Positions 33,393 through 41,695 of a DNA stretch of 64,000 nucleotides are shown piece by piece. A program made the translations under genes and the position numbers. Positions within the stretch are counted from its first letter, which is position 1. Each line of letters starts with the position of its first letter. The stretch covers positions 62,001-126,000 of the forward strand of contig NZ_BNAS01000010.1 of the NCBI RefSeq assembly GCF_014653785.1, written 5' to 3'. The stretch is from Promicromonospora soli. Its GTDB lineage: Bacteria; Actinomycetota; Actinomycetes; Actinomycetales; Cellulomonadaceae. Below the pieces are notes generated by a model. The model was not told where the DNA came from. It did not search any database and saw only the letters and a list, made by a program, of their open reading frames with translations.

Positions 33393-35825
33393 TCAGGAGA
33401 CCCGCACCCACCGCTCGTCCGCGGTGGTCACCTCGTGCACCTCGCCCGTGATCGTGACCACCGTGCGGGCCGCGGTAGCGGCGGGCGCAGCGGCACCCAG
33501 CATGTCGTTCGGCTCGTCCAGGTCGGCGATGCCCTCGGCCACCACCCTGACAACGCTGTCGGCCGCATGCGCGCCGACCCACACCTCGACGTCGCCGGGC
33601 TCGACGACCCGCACCATCTGGCGGTCGCTGAACGCGAACCGCGCCGTCGGCACGTCGAACGTGATGGTCGTCGACTCCCCCGGCCGCAGCGTGACCCTGT
33701 GGTACCCGAGCAGCTGCGCGGTGGGCCGCGCGACGGAGCCCAGCACGTCGTGCCCGTACAGCTGCACGACGTCGGACCCGGCCACCTCGCCCGTGTTCGT
33801 GACCGACACGACGGCGCGGAACGTGCCGCCCGCCTCGACCGACCGGTCCACGGCGACGAGCTCGCGCGCGAACGTCGTGTACGACAGGCCGAAGCCGAAG
33901 GCGCGCACGGGCGTCGAGTCGGTCGACGTCACCTCGGACGTGCCGCCGAGGATCGGGTGCAGGTACGAGTACGGCTGCGAGCCCGTGGAGCGCGGGAGCG
34001 ACACGGGCAGGCGCCCGGAGGGGTTCACCCGGCCGGAGATCACGCCGGCGAGAGCGGTACCGCCCTCCTCTCCCGGGAAGAACGCCTGGAGCACGGCGCC
34101 GGGCTTCGTGGCTTCGGACTCGCCTGAGCCCGTCGACGGGTCGAGCGCCCAGCCCACCGAGTACGGCCGACCGGTGAGCAGGACCATGACCACGGGCTTG
34201 CCGACGGCGAGCACCGCCTCGACGAGCTGACGCTGCACGCCCGGAAGCTCGAGCGACTCGCTGTCGTTGCCCTCGCCCACGGTGCCGCGGCCGAACAGCC
34301 CGGCCTGGTCGCCGACGACGACCACCGCGACGTCGGCGGCCCCGGCGGCGGCGACGGCCTCGGGGAACCCGGACGTGTCGTCGCCCTCGACGTCGCAGCC
34401 CCGCGCGAACGTGAGCTCGGGTGCGGGCAGGCCCGCGCGGTCGATCTCGACGGCCAGCGCCTCGGCCACGGACGGGATCTCGAACCCGGTCGGAACTTCC
34501 GGGTGGTGCGCGAGCACGTGGTTCGCGAACGAGTAGCAGCCCATCAGCGCCTCGGGGCGGGCCGCGTTCGGACCGATCACGGCCACGCGGGCCGGCTTGT
34601 CGGGCCACGAGCCGAGCGGCAGCACACCGTCGTTCGAGAGCAGCACCACCGACTCCTCGGCGAGCCGCCGGGCGACGTCGCGGTGCGCCGGCGAGTCGAG
34701 GTCCACCACGGCGGGCGGTGCGTCCTCGTACACGTCCGGCTCGAGGAGCCCCAGCTCCTCCTTCTGCTTCAGCGCGCGCAGTACCGCCCGGTCCACGAGC
34801 TCGACCGGCACCGTGCCGTCCATGACGAGCGCGGCGAGCGGCTCGAGGTACGCGTCACCGGACGGCAGCTCGACGTCGACGCCTGCCTCGAGGGCGGCCG
34901 CCGCGGCCGCGCCCCGGTCGGCCGCAATCGCGTGCATGACGTTCAGGAACGCGACGCCGAAGTAGTCGGCGACCACAACGCCGTCGAACCCCCACTGCTC
35001 GCGGAGCAGCTCCGTGAGGTACTCGCCCGACGAGTGCATCGGCACGCCGTCGACGTCGTTGTACGACGCCATGACCGAACGCACGCCGCCGTCGAGCACC
35101 GCCATCTCGAAGGGCGGGAGGTAGACGTCGGCGATCTCGCGGGGGCCCGCGCTCACCGGGGCGTGGTTGCGCCCCGCCTTGGACCCGGAGTACGCCACGA
35201 AATGCTTGAGCGTGGCGTGCACGCCCGCGCCCTGCAGCCCGCGGACGTACGAGGTGCCGACGGTCCCGACCAGGTACGGGTCCTCACCGATGCACTCGTC
35301 GACGCGCCCCCACCGGGGGTCGCGGACGACGTCGAGCACCGGCGCGAGTCCCTGGTGGATACCGAGCTCCCGCATGGACTCCCCGATGAGTCGGCCCATC
35401 TCGGCGACCAGGTCGGGGTCGAAGGAGGCACCCCACGCGAGCGGCGTCGGGAAGGTGGCCGCCTGCCAGGCCGCCAGCCCCGTGAGGCACTCCTCGTGGA
35501 CCAGCGCGGGGATCCCGAGGCGTGTCTCGCGCTTGAGCCTGCGCTGCTCGTCCCAGAGCCACGCAGCGCGCTCGGCCGGGTCCACCGGCCGCGTGCCGTA
35601 CACGCGGGTGAAGTGGCCCAGACCGTTCTTCGTGATCTCCGGGAGCGTCGAGGGCTGGCCGCCGGCCATCTCGCCCTGCATCGGCGCCACCACGTTGCCA
35701 CCCTGGTCCAGCCAGTACCCGACCAGCTGGGCGAGCTTCTCCTCGAGGGTCATCTGGGCGTGCAGCTCGCGCACGCGCTCCGACACCTCGGGCATCGCCC
35801 GAAGCGCCACCGGCAGCTCCGTCAT
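33393..35825 (-). CDS. GH3 beta-glycosidase (beta-xylosidase/glucosidase), intracellular
   Basis: An 810-residue GH3 enzyme. The (beta/alpha)8 domain has LKHFVAYSGSKAGRNHAPVS and the nucleophile Asp in GVVVADYFGV; Tyr after the Asp, instead of Trp, is seen in BxlA-type beta-xylosidases. The alpha/beta sandwich and a C-terminal FnIII-like domain (YTTFARELVAVDRSV onward) complete it. No signal peptide, so it hydrolyses imported oligosaccharides. The ATG at 35825 has AAAGGA at 7 nt; a start at 35849 is less likely. It follows the sugar ABC genes, as bxlA follows bxlEFG in Streptomyces, so xylobiose is the leading substrate guess. Confidence 0.92.
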   Translation of the reverse strand: MTELPVALRAMPEVSERVRELHAQMTLEEKLAQLVGYWLDQGGNVVAPMQGEMAGGQPSTLPEITKNGLGHFTRVYGTRPVDPAERAAWLWDEQRRLKRETRLGIPALVHEECLTGLAAWQAATFPTPLAWGASFDPDLVAEMGRLIGESMRELGIHQGLAPVLDVVRDPRWGRVDECIGEDPYLVGTVGTSYVRGLQGAGVHATLKHFVAYSGSKAGRNHAPVSAGPREIADVYLPPFEMAVLDGGVRSVMASYNDVDGVPMHSSGEYLTELLREQWGFDGVVVADYFGVAFLNVMHAIAADRGAAAAAALEAGVDVELPSGDAYLEPLAALVMDGTVPVELVDRAVLRALKQKEELGLLEPDVYEDAPPAVVDLDSPAHRDVARRLAEESVVLLSNDGVLPLGSWPDKPARVAVIGPNAARPEALMGCYSFANHVLAHHPEVPTGFEIPSVAEALAVEIDRAGLPAPELTFARGCDVEGDDTSGFPEAVAAAGAADVAVVVVGDQAGLFGRGTVGEGNDSESLELPGVQRQLVEAVLAVGKPVVMVLLTGRPYSVGWALDPSTGSGESEATKPGAVLQAFFPGEEGGTALAGVISGRVNPSGRLPVSLPRSTGSQPYSYLHPILGGTSEVTSTDSTPVRAFGFGLSYTTFARELVAVDRSVEAGGTFRAVVSVTNTGEVAGSDVVQLYGHDVLGSVARPTAQLLGYHRVTLRPGESTTITFDVPTARFAFSDRQMVRVVEPGDVEVWVGAHAADSVVRVVAEGIADLDEPNDMLGAAAPAATAARTVVTITGEVHEVTTADERWVRVS

Positions 35826-35856
35826 CGAAATCCTTTCATGGTCCTGCATGTATGCC

Positions 35857-35924
35857 CCGCTTGAAACGTGTGCCCGCTTGAAACGTGTGCCCGCTTGAAA
35901 CGTGTGCCCGCTCGGAACGTGTGC
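35857..35924. repeat. four tandem 17-bp units between permease and GH3 genes
   Basis: Units start at 35857, 35874, 35891 and 35908, each CCGCTTGAAACGTGTGC; the last has CTCGGAACG. Each holds GAAACG, a half-site seen in LacI operators, in the same orientation. It sits in the 117-bp gap between the MalG-type permease and the GH3 gene and may tune GH3 expression. Confidence 0.85.
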
Positions 35925-35942
35925 GCGACAGCCGCGCCCTGC

Positions 35943-36848
35943 TCAGCCCTTGACTGCTCCCGTGAGGCCGCCGACGATGCGCCGCTGCATGGCCAGGAAG
36001 AACACGAGGGCGGGGATCATGGCGAGCGTCGTGAAGGCGAACACACCTGCCGTGTCCGAGGCATGCTCCGACGAGAAGTCGGCGACCCCGAGCGGCAGCG
36101 TCTTCATTTCCGACTGCAGCAGGAGCAGCGGCAGCAGGTAGGCGTTCCACGACCCGACGAACGCCAGCACGCCGACCGTCACCATCCCCGGACCGGACAA
36201 CGGCAGGACGATGCGCCAGAAGAAGCCGATCCGGGATGTGCCGTCGAGCTGCGCGGCCTCCTCGAGCTCCTTCGGGAGCGCGGCGAGGAACGGCCGCAGG
36301 ATCACCACGGTCACAGGCAGGGCGAACGCCGCTTGCGGCAGCGCCACGCCGATCCACGTGTTCCCCAGCTGCAGGTTCTGCGTGATGAGGATGAACAGCG
36401 GGACGATCGCCACGGTCGCGGGGAAGAGCAGGCCCACCACGAAGACCATGAACAGTCCCTCGCGGCCCTTGAACTGGTACCGGGCCAGCGGGTAGGCCGC
36501 CATCACGCCGAACACCACCGTGATCGCAGTGGTCAGCACGGCGATGATCGTCGAGTTGAGCGCGTACTGCCAGAAGCTGGGGCCGGTCAGGACGCCCACG
36601 TAGTTGTCGAGCACCCACGGGCTCGGCAGGCCCGACGGGTCCTGAGCGATCTGCGCGTTGGTGCGGAAGCCGCCCAGCACGCCGTAGAGCACCGGCCCCA
36701 GCGTGAGGGCCACGACCACGAGGGCGATCCCGTAGACGATCGGGTGGCCGCCCCCGTAGGAACCCCGCTTCCGGGTCCGGTTGCGGTTCTGGGTCCCGTT
36801 GCGGGTGGAAGGGGCGCGCATGAGGACGCCCGCGTTCGAGGCACTCAC
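35943..36848 (-). CDS. carbohydrate ABC transporter permease (MalG type)
   Basis: A 301-residue inner-membrane permease with six predicted helices and the EAA loop ELEEAAQLDGTSRIGFFWRIVLPLSGPG that contacts the ATPase. It has the MalG-type ending (MQRRIVGGLTGAVKG). The GTG at 36848 overlaps the preceding permease stop (GTGA). The N-terminal ~35 residues are unusually Arg/Asn-rich (STRNGTQNRNRTRKRG). The ATPase is not encoded here; as in other actinobacterial sugar systems a shared MsiK-like ATPase is expected. Confidence 0.95.
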   Translation of the reverse strand: MSASNAGVLMRAPSTRNGTQNRNRTRKRGSYGGGHPIVYGIALVVVALTLGPVLYGVLGGFRTNAQIAQDPSGLPSPWVLDNYVGVLTGPSFWQYALNSTIIAVLTTAITVVFGVMAAYPLARYQFKGREGLFMVFVVGLLFPATVAIVPLFILITQNLQLGNTWIGVALPQAAFALPVTVVILRPFLAALPKELEEAAQLDGTSRIGFFWRIVLPLSGPGMVTVGVLAFVGSWNAYLLPLLLLQSEMKTLPLGVADFSSEHASDTAGVFAFTTLAMIPALVFFLAMQRRIVGGLTGAVKG

Positions 36849-37801
36849 CGGATCACCTTTTTCTTCTTCTTCACCGTCACCACGTCGGGCCGCGTGTCCC
36901 GGCTCAGGATCAGCTGCTGGTACAGGACGGCCATGATGAGCGCGATGACGAACAGGATCACCGAAGCGGCCCCAGCGATGCCGAAGTTCTGGCTCCTGGT
37001 GCCCTGGTTGATGAGATAGGTGGCCATGGTGGTCGTCGAGTTGGCGGGTCCGCCGCCGGTCAGGATCCACACCATGTCGAAGAGCTGGAGCGCGCCGATC
37101 ATCGACAGGAACGCCCAGGTGCGCATCGTCGGTCCGAGCAGCGGGAAGGTGATCTTGCGCTGCACCTGCCACCACGAGGCGCCGTCGAGCTGTGCTGCCT
37201 CGTAGAGCTCCTCGGGCACACCCTGCAGGCCCGCGAGGAACAGGATCACGGCCAGGCCGAGGTACTTCCACGTGAGCACCGCGAGCACGGTCCACAGCGC
37301 GAGGTCGGGGTCACCGAGCCAGCCCTGCTCCGGCGTCTGCAGCCCGACGGCGCCGAGCAGCCCGTCGATCACGCCGTACTCCGGCTGCAGGAGCTGGAAC
37401 CAGACCACACCGGCGATGACCTCGGCGAGGACGTACGGCACGAAGATGATCGTGCGCAGGAGGCCCTGGCCCCATATCTTGCGATTGAGCAGCAGGGCGA
37501 TGGCCAGGCCCAGCGGGAGCTGGACCGCGATGGAGCCGCCGACGATGATCAGGTTGTGGACGATCGAGTCGACGAAGACGTCGTCACCGAGCACCGTCAG
37601 GTAGTTGCGCAGGCCGACGAAGTCGGTCAGCGGGCCGAAGCCCTTCCAGCGGAACACCGAGAGCTGGACCGCCGTGACGATCGGCCAGACGACGAACAGG
37701 GCGAACAGCGCCAGGGCGGGCGTGACGAAGAATGCGATCTCGAGGCGCTTTCGCCACGCAGAGGTCACCCTGCCGCGCCCGCCCCGGGCTATGACGGTCA
37801 C
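36845..37801 (-). CDS. carbohydrate ABC transporter permease (MalF type)
   Basis: A 318-residue permease with six helices (first: FFVTPALALFALFVVWPIVTA) and the EAA loop ELYEAAQLDGASWWQVQRKITFPLLGP. It ends in a Lys-rich tail (TVKKKKKVIR), coded by the run of TTC/TTT near 36860. The GTG at 37801 lies 4 bp after the binding-protein stop. It forms the channel with the MalG-type partner. Confidence 0.95.
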   Translation of the reverse strand: MTVIARGGRGRVTSAWRKRLEIAFFVTPALALFALFVVWPIVTAVQLSVFRWKGFGPLTDFVGLRNYLTVLGDDVFVDSIVHNLIIVGGSIAVQLPLGLAIALLLNRKIWGQGLLRTIIFVPYVLAEVIAGVVWFQLLQPEYGVIDGLLGAVGLQTPEQGWLGDPDLALWTVLAVLTWKYLGLAVILFLAGLQGVPEELYEAAQLDGASWWQVQRKITFPLLGPTMRTWAFLSMIGALQLFDMVWILTGGGPANSTTTMATYLINQGTRSQNFGIAGAASVILFVIALIMAVLYQQLILSRDTRPDVVTVKKKKKVIR

Positions 37802-37805
37802 TTGC

Positions 37806-39125
37806 TCACTGCTCCGCTTCTGCCGCGGACTGGATGGCGTCGACGACGTCCTGCGGACCTGCCTCACCGGCGAACACGAGGGCGATCTCGTCGTTCATGG
37901 CGCCACCGATCGACTGGCCGAGGCGCGTGTCGAGGTAGAGCTGGGTCACGCCGCCGCCGTCACGCACCGGGATGAGCTGGGCGAGGGTCTGGTTCGCGAG
38001 CGAGTCGGTCGCCGCGGGGTTGGTCGGCAGGCCCATGTCCCGCTCCGCGAAGCCCTGCTGGACCTCGTCCGAGAGCAGGTAGTTGACGAAGTCGACCGCC
38101 GCGTCGGGTGCTGCGGCCGAGACCGACCATGCGTCGCCGCCGCCCATCTGGTCCGCGGGGTTGCCGCCCTGCCCGTCGAACGTGGGGAACGCGAACCAGC
38201 CGAGGAAGTCGGGCACCTTGCCGTCCTCCGTGAGGCCGCCGGCCACGCCGGGCTCCCAGTGACCCGCGAGCTCCATCGCGACCTTCTCGGTAGCGAGGAG
38301 GCCGGAGGCCGACGTCGGGCCGGACTGCGCGGGAGTGGTGAGGAAGCCTCTGTTGAACGGCTCCTCGCCGATGATGTCCTCGAGGTGCTCGCCCGCCTTG
38401 AGGAAGCACGGGTCGGAGTAGTCGGCACTCTCGATCGCAGCCTCGACGACGTCGAACGGGCACTCGCGGACCACGCCGTAGTACCAGTAGTGCGCGGCCG
38501 GCCACTTGTCGCCGGCGCCTACGGCCAGCGGGGTGGTGTCGGCCTGCTTCAGCTTGTCGAGGTAGCCGTTGAACTCCTCGATGGTCGGGTTCGGCGACAC
38601 CTCGGAGATGCCCGCCGCCTCGAAGAGGTCCTTGTTGTACCAGAAGCCGACGATGCCCATGGAGAAGGGCAGGGCGTAGACCTTGTCGTCCACCGTGTAC
38701 TGGTCGGTGAAGTTCGAGATCTTGCTGATCGTGTCGGCGGAGTCCTCGGTGAGGTCGCGCACGAGGCCGGCCTCGACCTCGTTGGCGAGCTCGCCGCCGC
38801 CCCGGCTCATGTAGACGTCCGGGATCTGCTCGTCGTCGCCGGACTGGAAGGCCGCCTGCAGCTTGGTCCCCATGTCCTCGTGCTGCATCGCGGAGACGTT
38901 GACCTTGACGCCGGTCTCGGCCTCGAAGTCGGCGGCGACCTGGTCGTAGTACGCCTTGCCCTCGCCGGTGTTCGAGTTGTGCCACCAGGTGAACTCCTGG
39001 GCGTCGGCGTTCTCGTTGGTCTCGCCGCCGTTCGAGCCGGAACCGGCTCCGATACAACCGGACACGAGTAGTGCGACGGTGCTGCCGAGCGCGACAAGCG
39101 CCGCGCCGCGCGTCTTCCTCATCAT
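37806..39125 (-). CDS. sugar ABC transporter substrate-binding lipoprotein
   Basis: A 439-residue extracellular solute-binding protein (family 1). The lipobox LVSGC puts the lipidated Cys near residue 24, followed by a Gly/Ser/Asn linker and EFTWWHNSNTGEGKAYYDQ, typical of oligosaccharide binders. Several Trp/Tyr in the core suit sugar stacking. AAGGGG lies 7 nt before the ATG at 39125. First gene of the transport operon, divergent from a LacI repressor. Confidence 0.95.
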   Translation of the reverse strand: MMRKTRGAALVALGSTVALLVSGCIGAGSGSNGGETNENADAQEFTWWHNSNTGEGKAYYDQVAADFEAETGVKVNVSAMQHEDMGTKLQAAFQSGDDEQIPDVYMSRGGGELANEVEAGLVRDLTEDSADTISKISNFTDQYTVDDKVYALPFSMGIVGFWYNKDLFEAAGISEVSPNPTIEEFNGYLDKLKQADTTPLAVGAGDKWPAAHYWYYGVVRECPFDVVEAAIESADYSDPCFLKAGEHLEDIIGEEPFNRGFLTTPAQSGPTSASGLLATEKVAMELAGHWEPGVAGGLTEDGKVPDFLGWFAFPTFDGQGGNPADQMGGGDAWSVSAAAPDAAVDFVNYLLSDEVQQGFAERDMGLPTNPAATDSLANQTLAQLIPVRDGGGVTQLYLDTRLGQSIGGAMNDEIALVFAGEAGPQDVVDAIQSAAEAEQ

Positions 39126-39223
39126 TGTGGAACCCCTTGTAGGTCGTCATCGACGTCGGCAGGAGCCTGCCGTGACGGACGACAGGTCCGTCATCCAGGA
39201 GCGTGGCAGGCGGGTCATCGCCA

Positions 39224-39257
39224 TGTCAAACGGTTTCGATATCGATTTCGAAACAGG
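39224..39257. promoter_or_regulatory. LacI operator cluster in the sugar-operon control region
   Basis: An AT-rich island with overlapping palindromes: AAAC-G-GTTT (39228-39236), TCGATATCGA (39236-39245), TTTCGAAA (39246-39253), and a longer GTTTCG-N10-CGAAAC pair (39233-39254). It lies in the 178-bp gap between the binding-protein and LacI genes. Confidence 0.7.
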
Positions 39258-39303
39258 TCGGCCCCGCCGGACACACTGCGTGCCCGGGGGTACTGTCTGT
39301 TCT

Positions 39304-40410
39304 GTGCAGAGTGCGACAGGTTCACCCGGGTCCGCTGCCGGACCGGGTGACAGTGCGACGGTCGGTCCGGAGACCCCGGAACCGTCCACCCCGGAACGTG
39401 CGACCGGCCGCGCCACCATCACTGATGTCGCGCGCGTCGCCGGCGTATCGGTAGCCACCGTGTCGAAGGTCGTCAACGGCCGGTACGGCGTGGCGGCGGC
39501 CACCGCTGAGAAGGTGCTCGGCGTCGTCGAGGACCTCGGGTACGAGTCGTCCCTCGTCGCGCGCAGCCTCCGCCGCAGGCAGACCAACGTGATCGGCGTG
39601 CTGGTGGCCGAGTTCGAGCCGTTCAGCACGGAGCTCCTCAAGGGCATCTCCGCCGCCATCAACGGCACGGGCTACGAGCTGCTCGCCTACTCCGGCGACG
39701 CGGGCCGCGCGGACCATGTGGGCTGGGAGCGACGGTCCCTGTCCCGCCTCGCGGGCACCTTGATCGACGGCGTGGTCATCGTCACGCCCACGCTGGCCCT
39801 CCCGGTGCACGAGGGCGTGCCCATCGTCGCCATCGACCCGCACACCGGGCCCACGGGCCCGGCCACCGTGGACTCCGACAACCTGGGCGGCGCCCGCACC
39901 GCCACCGAGCACCTCATCGGCCTGGGTCACACGCGCATCGGCTACCTGGGCGGACGCTCCGACCTGGAGTCGGCCCGTCTGCGCGAGCTCGGGTTCTTCG
40001 AGGCGATGGAGGCCGCAGGCCTCGAACCGGACCCGAGCCTGGTGCTCGAGGGCGGCTACCGCCCGGACCGGTCCGACCGTCCCACGCACGACCTGCTCGA
40101 ACGCCCCGACCGGCCGACCGCGGTCTTCGCCGCGAACGACCTGTCGGCCATCCACGTCATCCAGGTGGCCCAGGAGCTGGGCCTGCGTGTCCCGGAGGAC
40201 CTCTCGGTCATCGGGTTCGACGACGTCCCGGAAGCCGCCGGTTCGACGCCGCCCCTGACGACCATCGCGCAGTCCCTGCACGAGATGGGCGCCGAGGCCC
40301 TCCGCATGGTCATCGCGATGCTGGAGTCGGGCACCACGGCCGGCCGGCACACCCGCCTGCCCACGCGCCTGGTGGAACGCGCGAGCACGGCACCCCCGCC
40401 CGCCTCCTAG
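39304..40410 (+). CDS. LacI-family transcriptional regulator
   Basis: About 368 residues. The helix-turn-helix ATITDVARVAGVSVATVSKVVNG is followed by the hinge and a periplasmic-binding-protein-like domain (NVIGVLVAEFEPFSTELLKGI, TAVFAANDLSAIHVIQVAQELG, VPEDLSVIGFDDVPEA). An unusual Pro/Gly/Ser/Thr-rich extension of about 38 residues precedes the HTH. The start is uncertain; GTG at 39304 keeps the protein clear of the operators. Likely represses the divergent sugar operon until its sugar binds. Confidence 0.9.
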   Translation: MQSATGSPGSAAGPGDSATVGPETPEPSTPERATGRATITDVARVAGVSVATVSKVVNGRYGVAAATAEKVLGVVEDLGYESSLVARSLRRRQTNVIGVLVAEFEPFSTELLKGISAAINGTGYELLAYSGDAGRADHVGWERRSLSRLAGTLIDGVVIVTPTLALPVHEGVPIVAIDPHTGPTGPATVDSDNLGGARTATEHLIGLGHTRIGYLGGRSDLESARLRELGFFEAMEAAGLEPDPSLVLEGGYRPDRSDRPTHDLLERPDRPTAVFAANDLSAIHVIQVAQELGLRVPEDLSVIGFDDVPEAAGSTPPLTTIAQSLHEMGAEALRMVIAMLESGTTAGRHTRLPTRLVERASTAPPPAS

Positions 40411-40484
40411 GTGCGCCCGAGCCGGGCGCCCGGCCCGCCGAAATAAACCTCGCCGCCCGACGGCGGGCCGGGCACCCTGGTTGC

Positions 40485-41621
40485 ATGAGCTCCCCCACCC
40501 GCCGCACGCCAGAGCCGACGCCGTGGCACGTCCTCGAGGTGCAGGCCGTACCTTCGGTCGATCACCCCGACGCCTGGACGTACCACGGCATGGCCGCCGT
40601 CGACCAGGCGCTGGAGATCGCGAACCTTGGTTACGACGACCTCGCCCGCCCGGTGCAGCAGATCGTCAGCGGCATGCAGCACCAGGAGTACGCGCGCAAG
40701 CAGCGGTTCGTCGCGGTCCTGGACCGGCCGGACGGCGTCGAGCCGACCGCCGACGACGTCGTCGGGTTCGGGTTCCTCGCGCTGCCGCTCACGGAGAACA
40801 CGCACACCGCCGACGTCTACGTGGGTGTCCACCCGGACCACCGGCTGCGCGGCATCGGCTCAGCCCTGGCCGACCGGCTGGAACAGGCAGCGGCCGACGC
40901 CGGCCGGACCACGTTCTTCGGCTGGTCGCTGTCGCCTCGGGAAGCGGCCGAGGGCGAGGACGCGCTGGTGCCGGCCACCGGCGCCGGGCGGCTCCCTGCC
41001 GACACTGCGGGTGCCCGGTTCGCGCTCGACCGCGGGTACACGATCGAGCAGGTGGAGCGCATGTCGCGGCTCGACCTGCCGGTGGACCCGGACAAGCTGG
41101 CGGCGTTCGAGGCTGAGGCACGTGCGAAGGCAGGCGACGACTACCGGACGCACACGTGGGAGGGCATCCCCGAGGAGTGGTACGAGGGATATGCCCAGCT
41201 CATGACCCGGATGTCGACGGACGTGCCGCAGGGCGAGCTCGACTTCGGCGAGGAGGCGTGGGACGCCGAGCGCGTCCGCGTCTACCTCGAGGAGCGCACC
41301 GCCAGCGGCCAGCGCCTGCTGACCACCCTGGTGGAGCACGTCCCGTCCTGCGAGGTCGTGGGCGGCACCTCGTTCCTGCTGCAGGACGGCAAGCCGTCGT
41401 TCGTGTTCCAGGAGGAGACGATCGCGCTGAAGTCCCACCGCGGGCACCGGCTCGGGATGCTCGTCAAGGCCGTGAACCTGCGCGAGCTCGCCGCCCGGTA
41501 CCCGCAGACCGAGCGCGTGCACACGTTCAACGCCGAGGAGAACGCGCACATGCTGGGCATCAACGTGGCGCTCGGGTTCCGGCCGTCGGGCGCGGAGGCG
41601 GCACTCCAGAAGCGCCTCTAG
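40485..41621 (+). CDS. tandem-GNAT acetyltransferase
   Basis: A 378-residue protein with two GNAT folds. The first CoA site is VYVGVHPDHRLRGIGSALADRLE (about residues 108-130), the second is ETIALKSHRGHRLGMLVKAVNLREL with the ending FNAEENAHMLGINVALGFRP. Domain order and length recall mycothiol synthase, but the sequences are distinct and it has a close paralogue at 44271. Substrate unknown; resistance or amine detoxification are possible. A copy of the 66-bp palindrome starts 4 bp after its stop. Confidence 0.85.
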   Translation: MSSPTRRTPEPTPWHVLEVQAVPSVDHPDAWTYHGMAAVDQALEIANLGYDDLARPVQQIVSGMQHQEYARKQRFVAVLDRPDGVEPTADDVVGFGFLALPLTENTHTADVYVGVHPDHRLRGIGSALADRLEQAAADAGRTTFFGWSLSPREAAEGEDALVPATGAGRLPADTAGARFALDRGYTIEQVERMSRLDLPVDPDKLAAFEAEARAKAGDDYRTHTWEGIPEEWYEGYAQLMTRMSTDVPQGELDFGEEAWDAERVRVYLEERTASGQRLLTTLVEHVPSCEVVGGTSFLLQDGKPSFVFQEETIALKSHRGHRLGMLVKAVNLRELAARYPQTERVHTFNAEENAHMLGINVALGFRPSGAEAALQKRL

Positions 41622-41624
41622 TTC

Positions 41625-41691
41625 CTTGTTGTGGGCGCGATCGTTGCGCCTAAAACGGGCAGGATGTCGCAACGATCACGCCCACAACAAG
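41625..41691 (-). repeat. 66-bp palindromic element, copy B
   Basis: Inverted orientation relative to copies A and C (centre reads GCCTAAAACGGGC). It starts 4 bp after the GNAT stop and ends 4 bp before the stop of the convergent GH3 gene. Confidence 0.9.
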
Positions 41692-41695
41692 GGGA

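Noticed and set aside
35857-35924. CRISPR-like array
   Set aside because: Direct repeats are contiguous 17-bp units with no spacers, and no cas genes are seen in the window.
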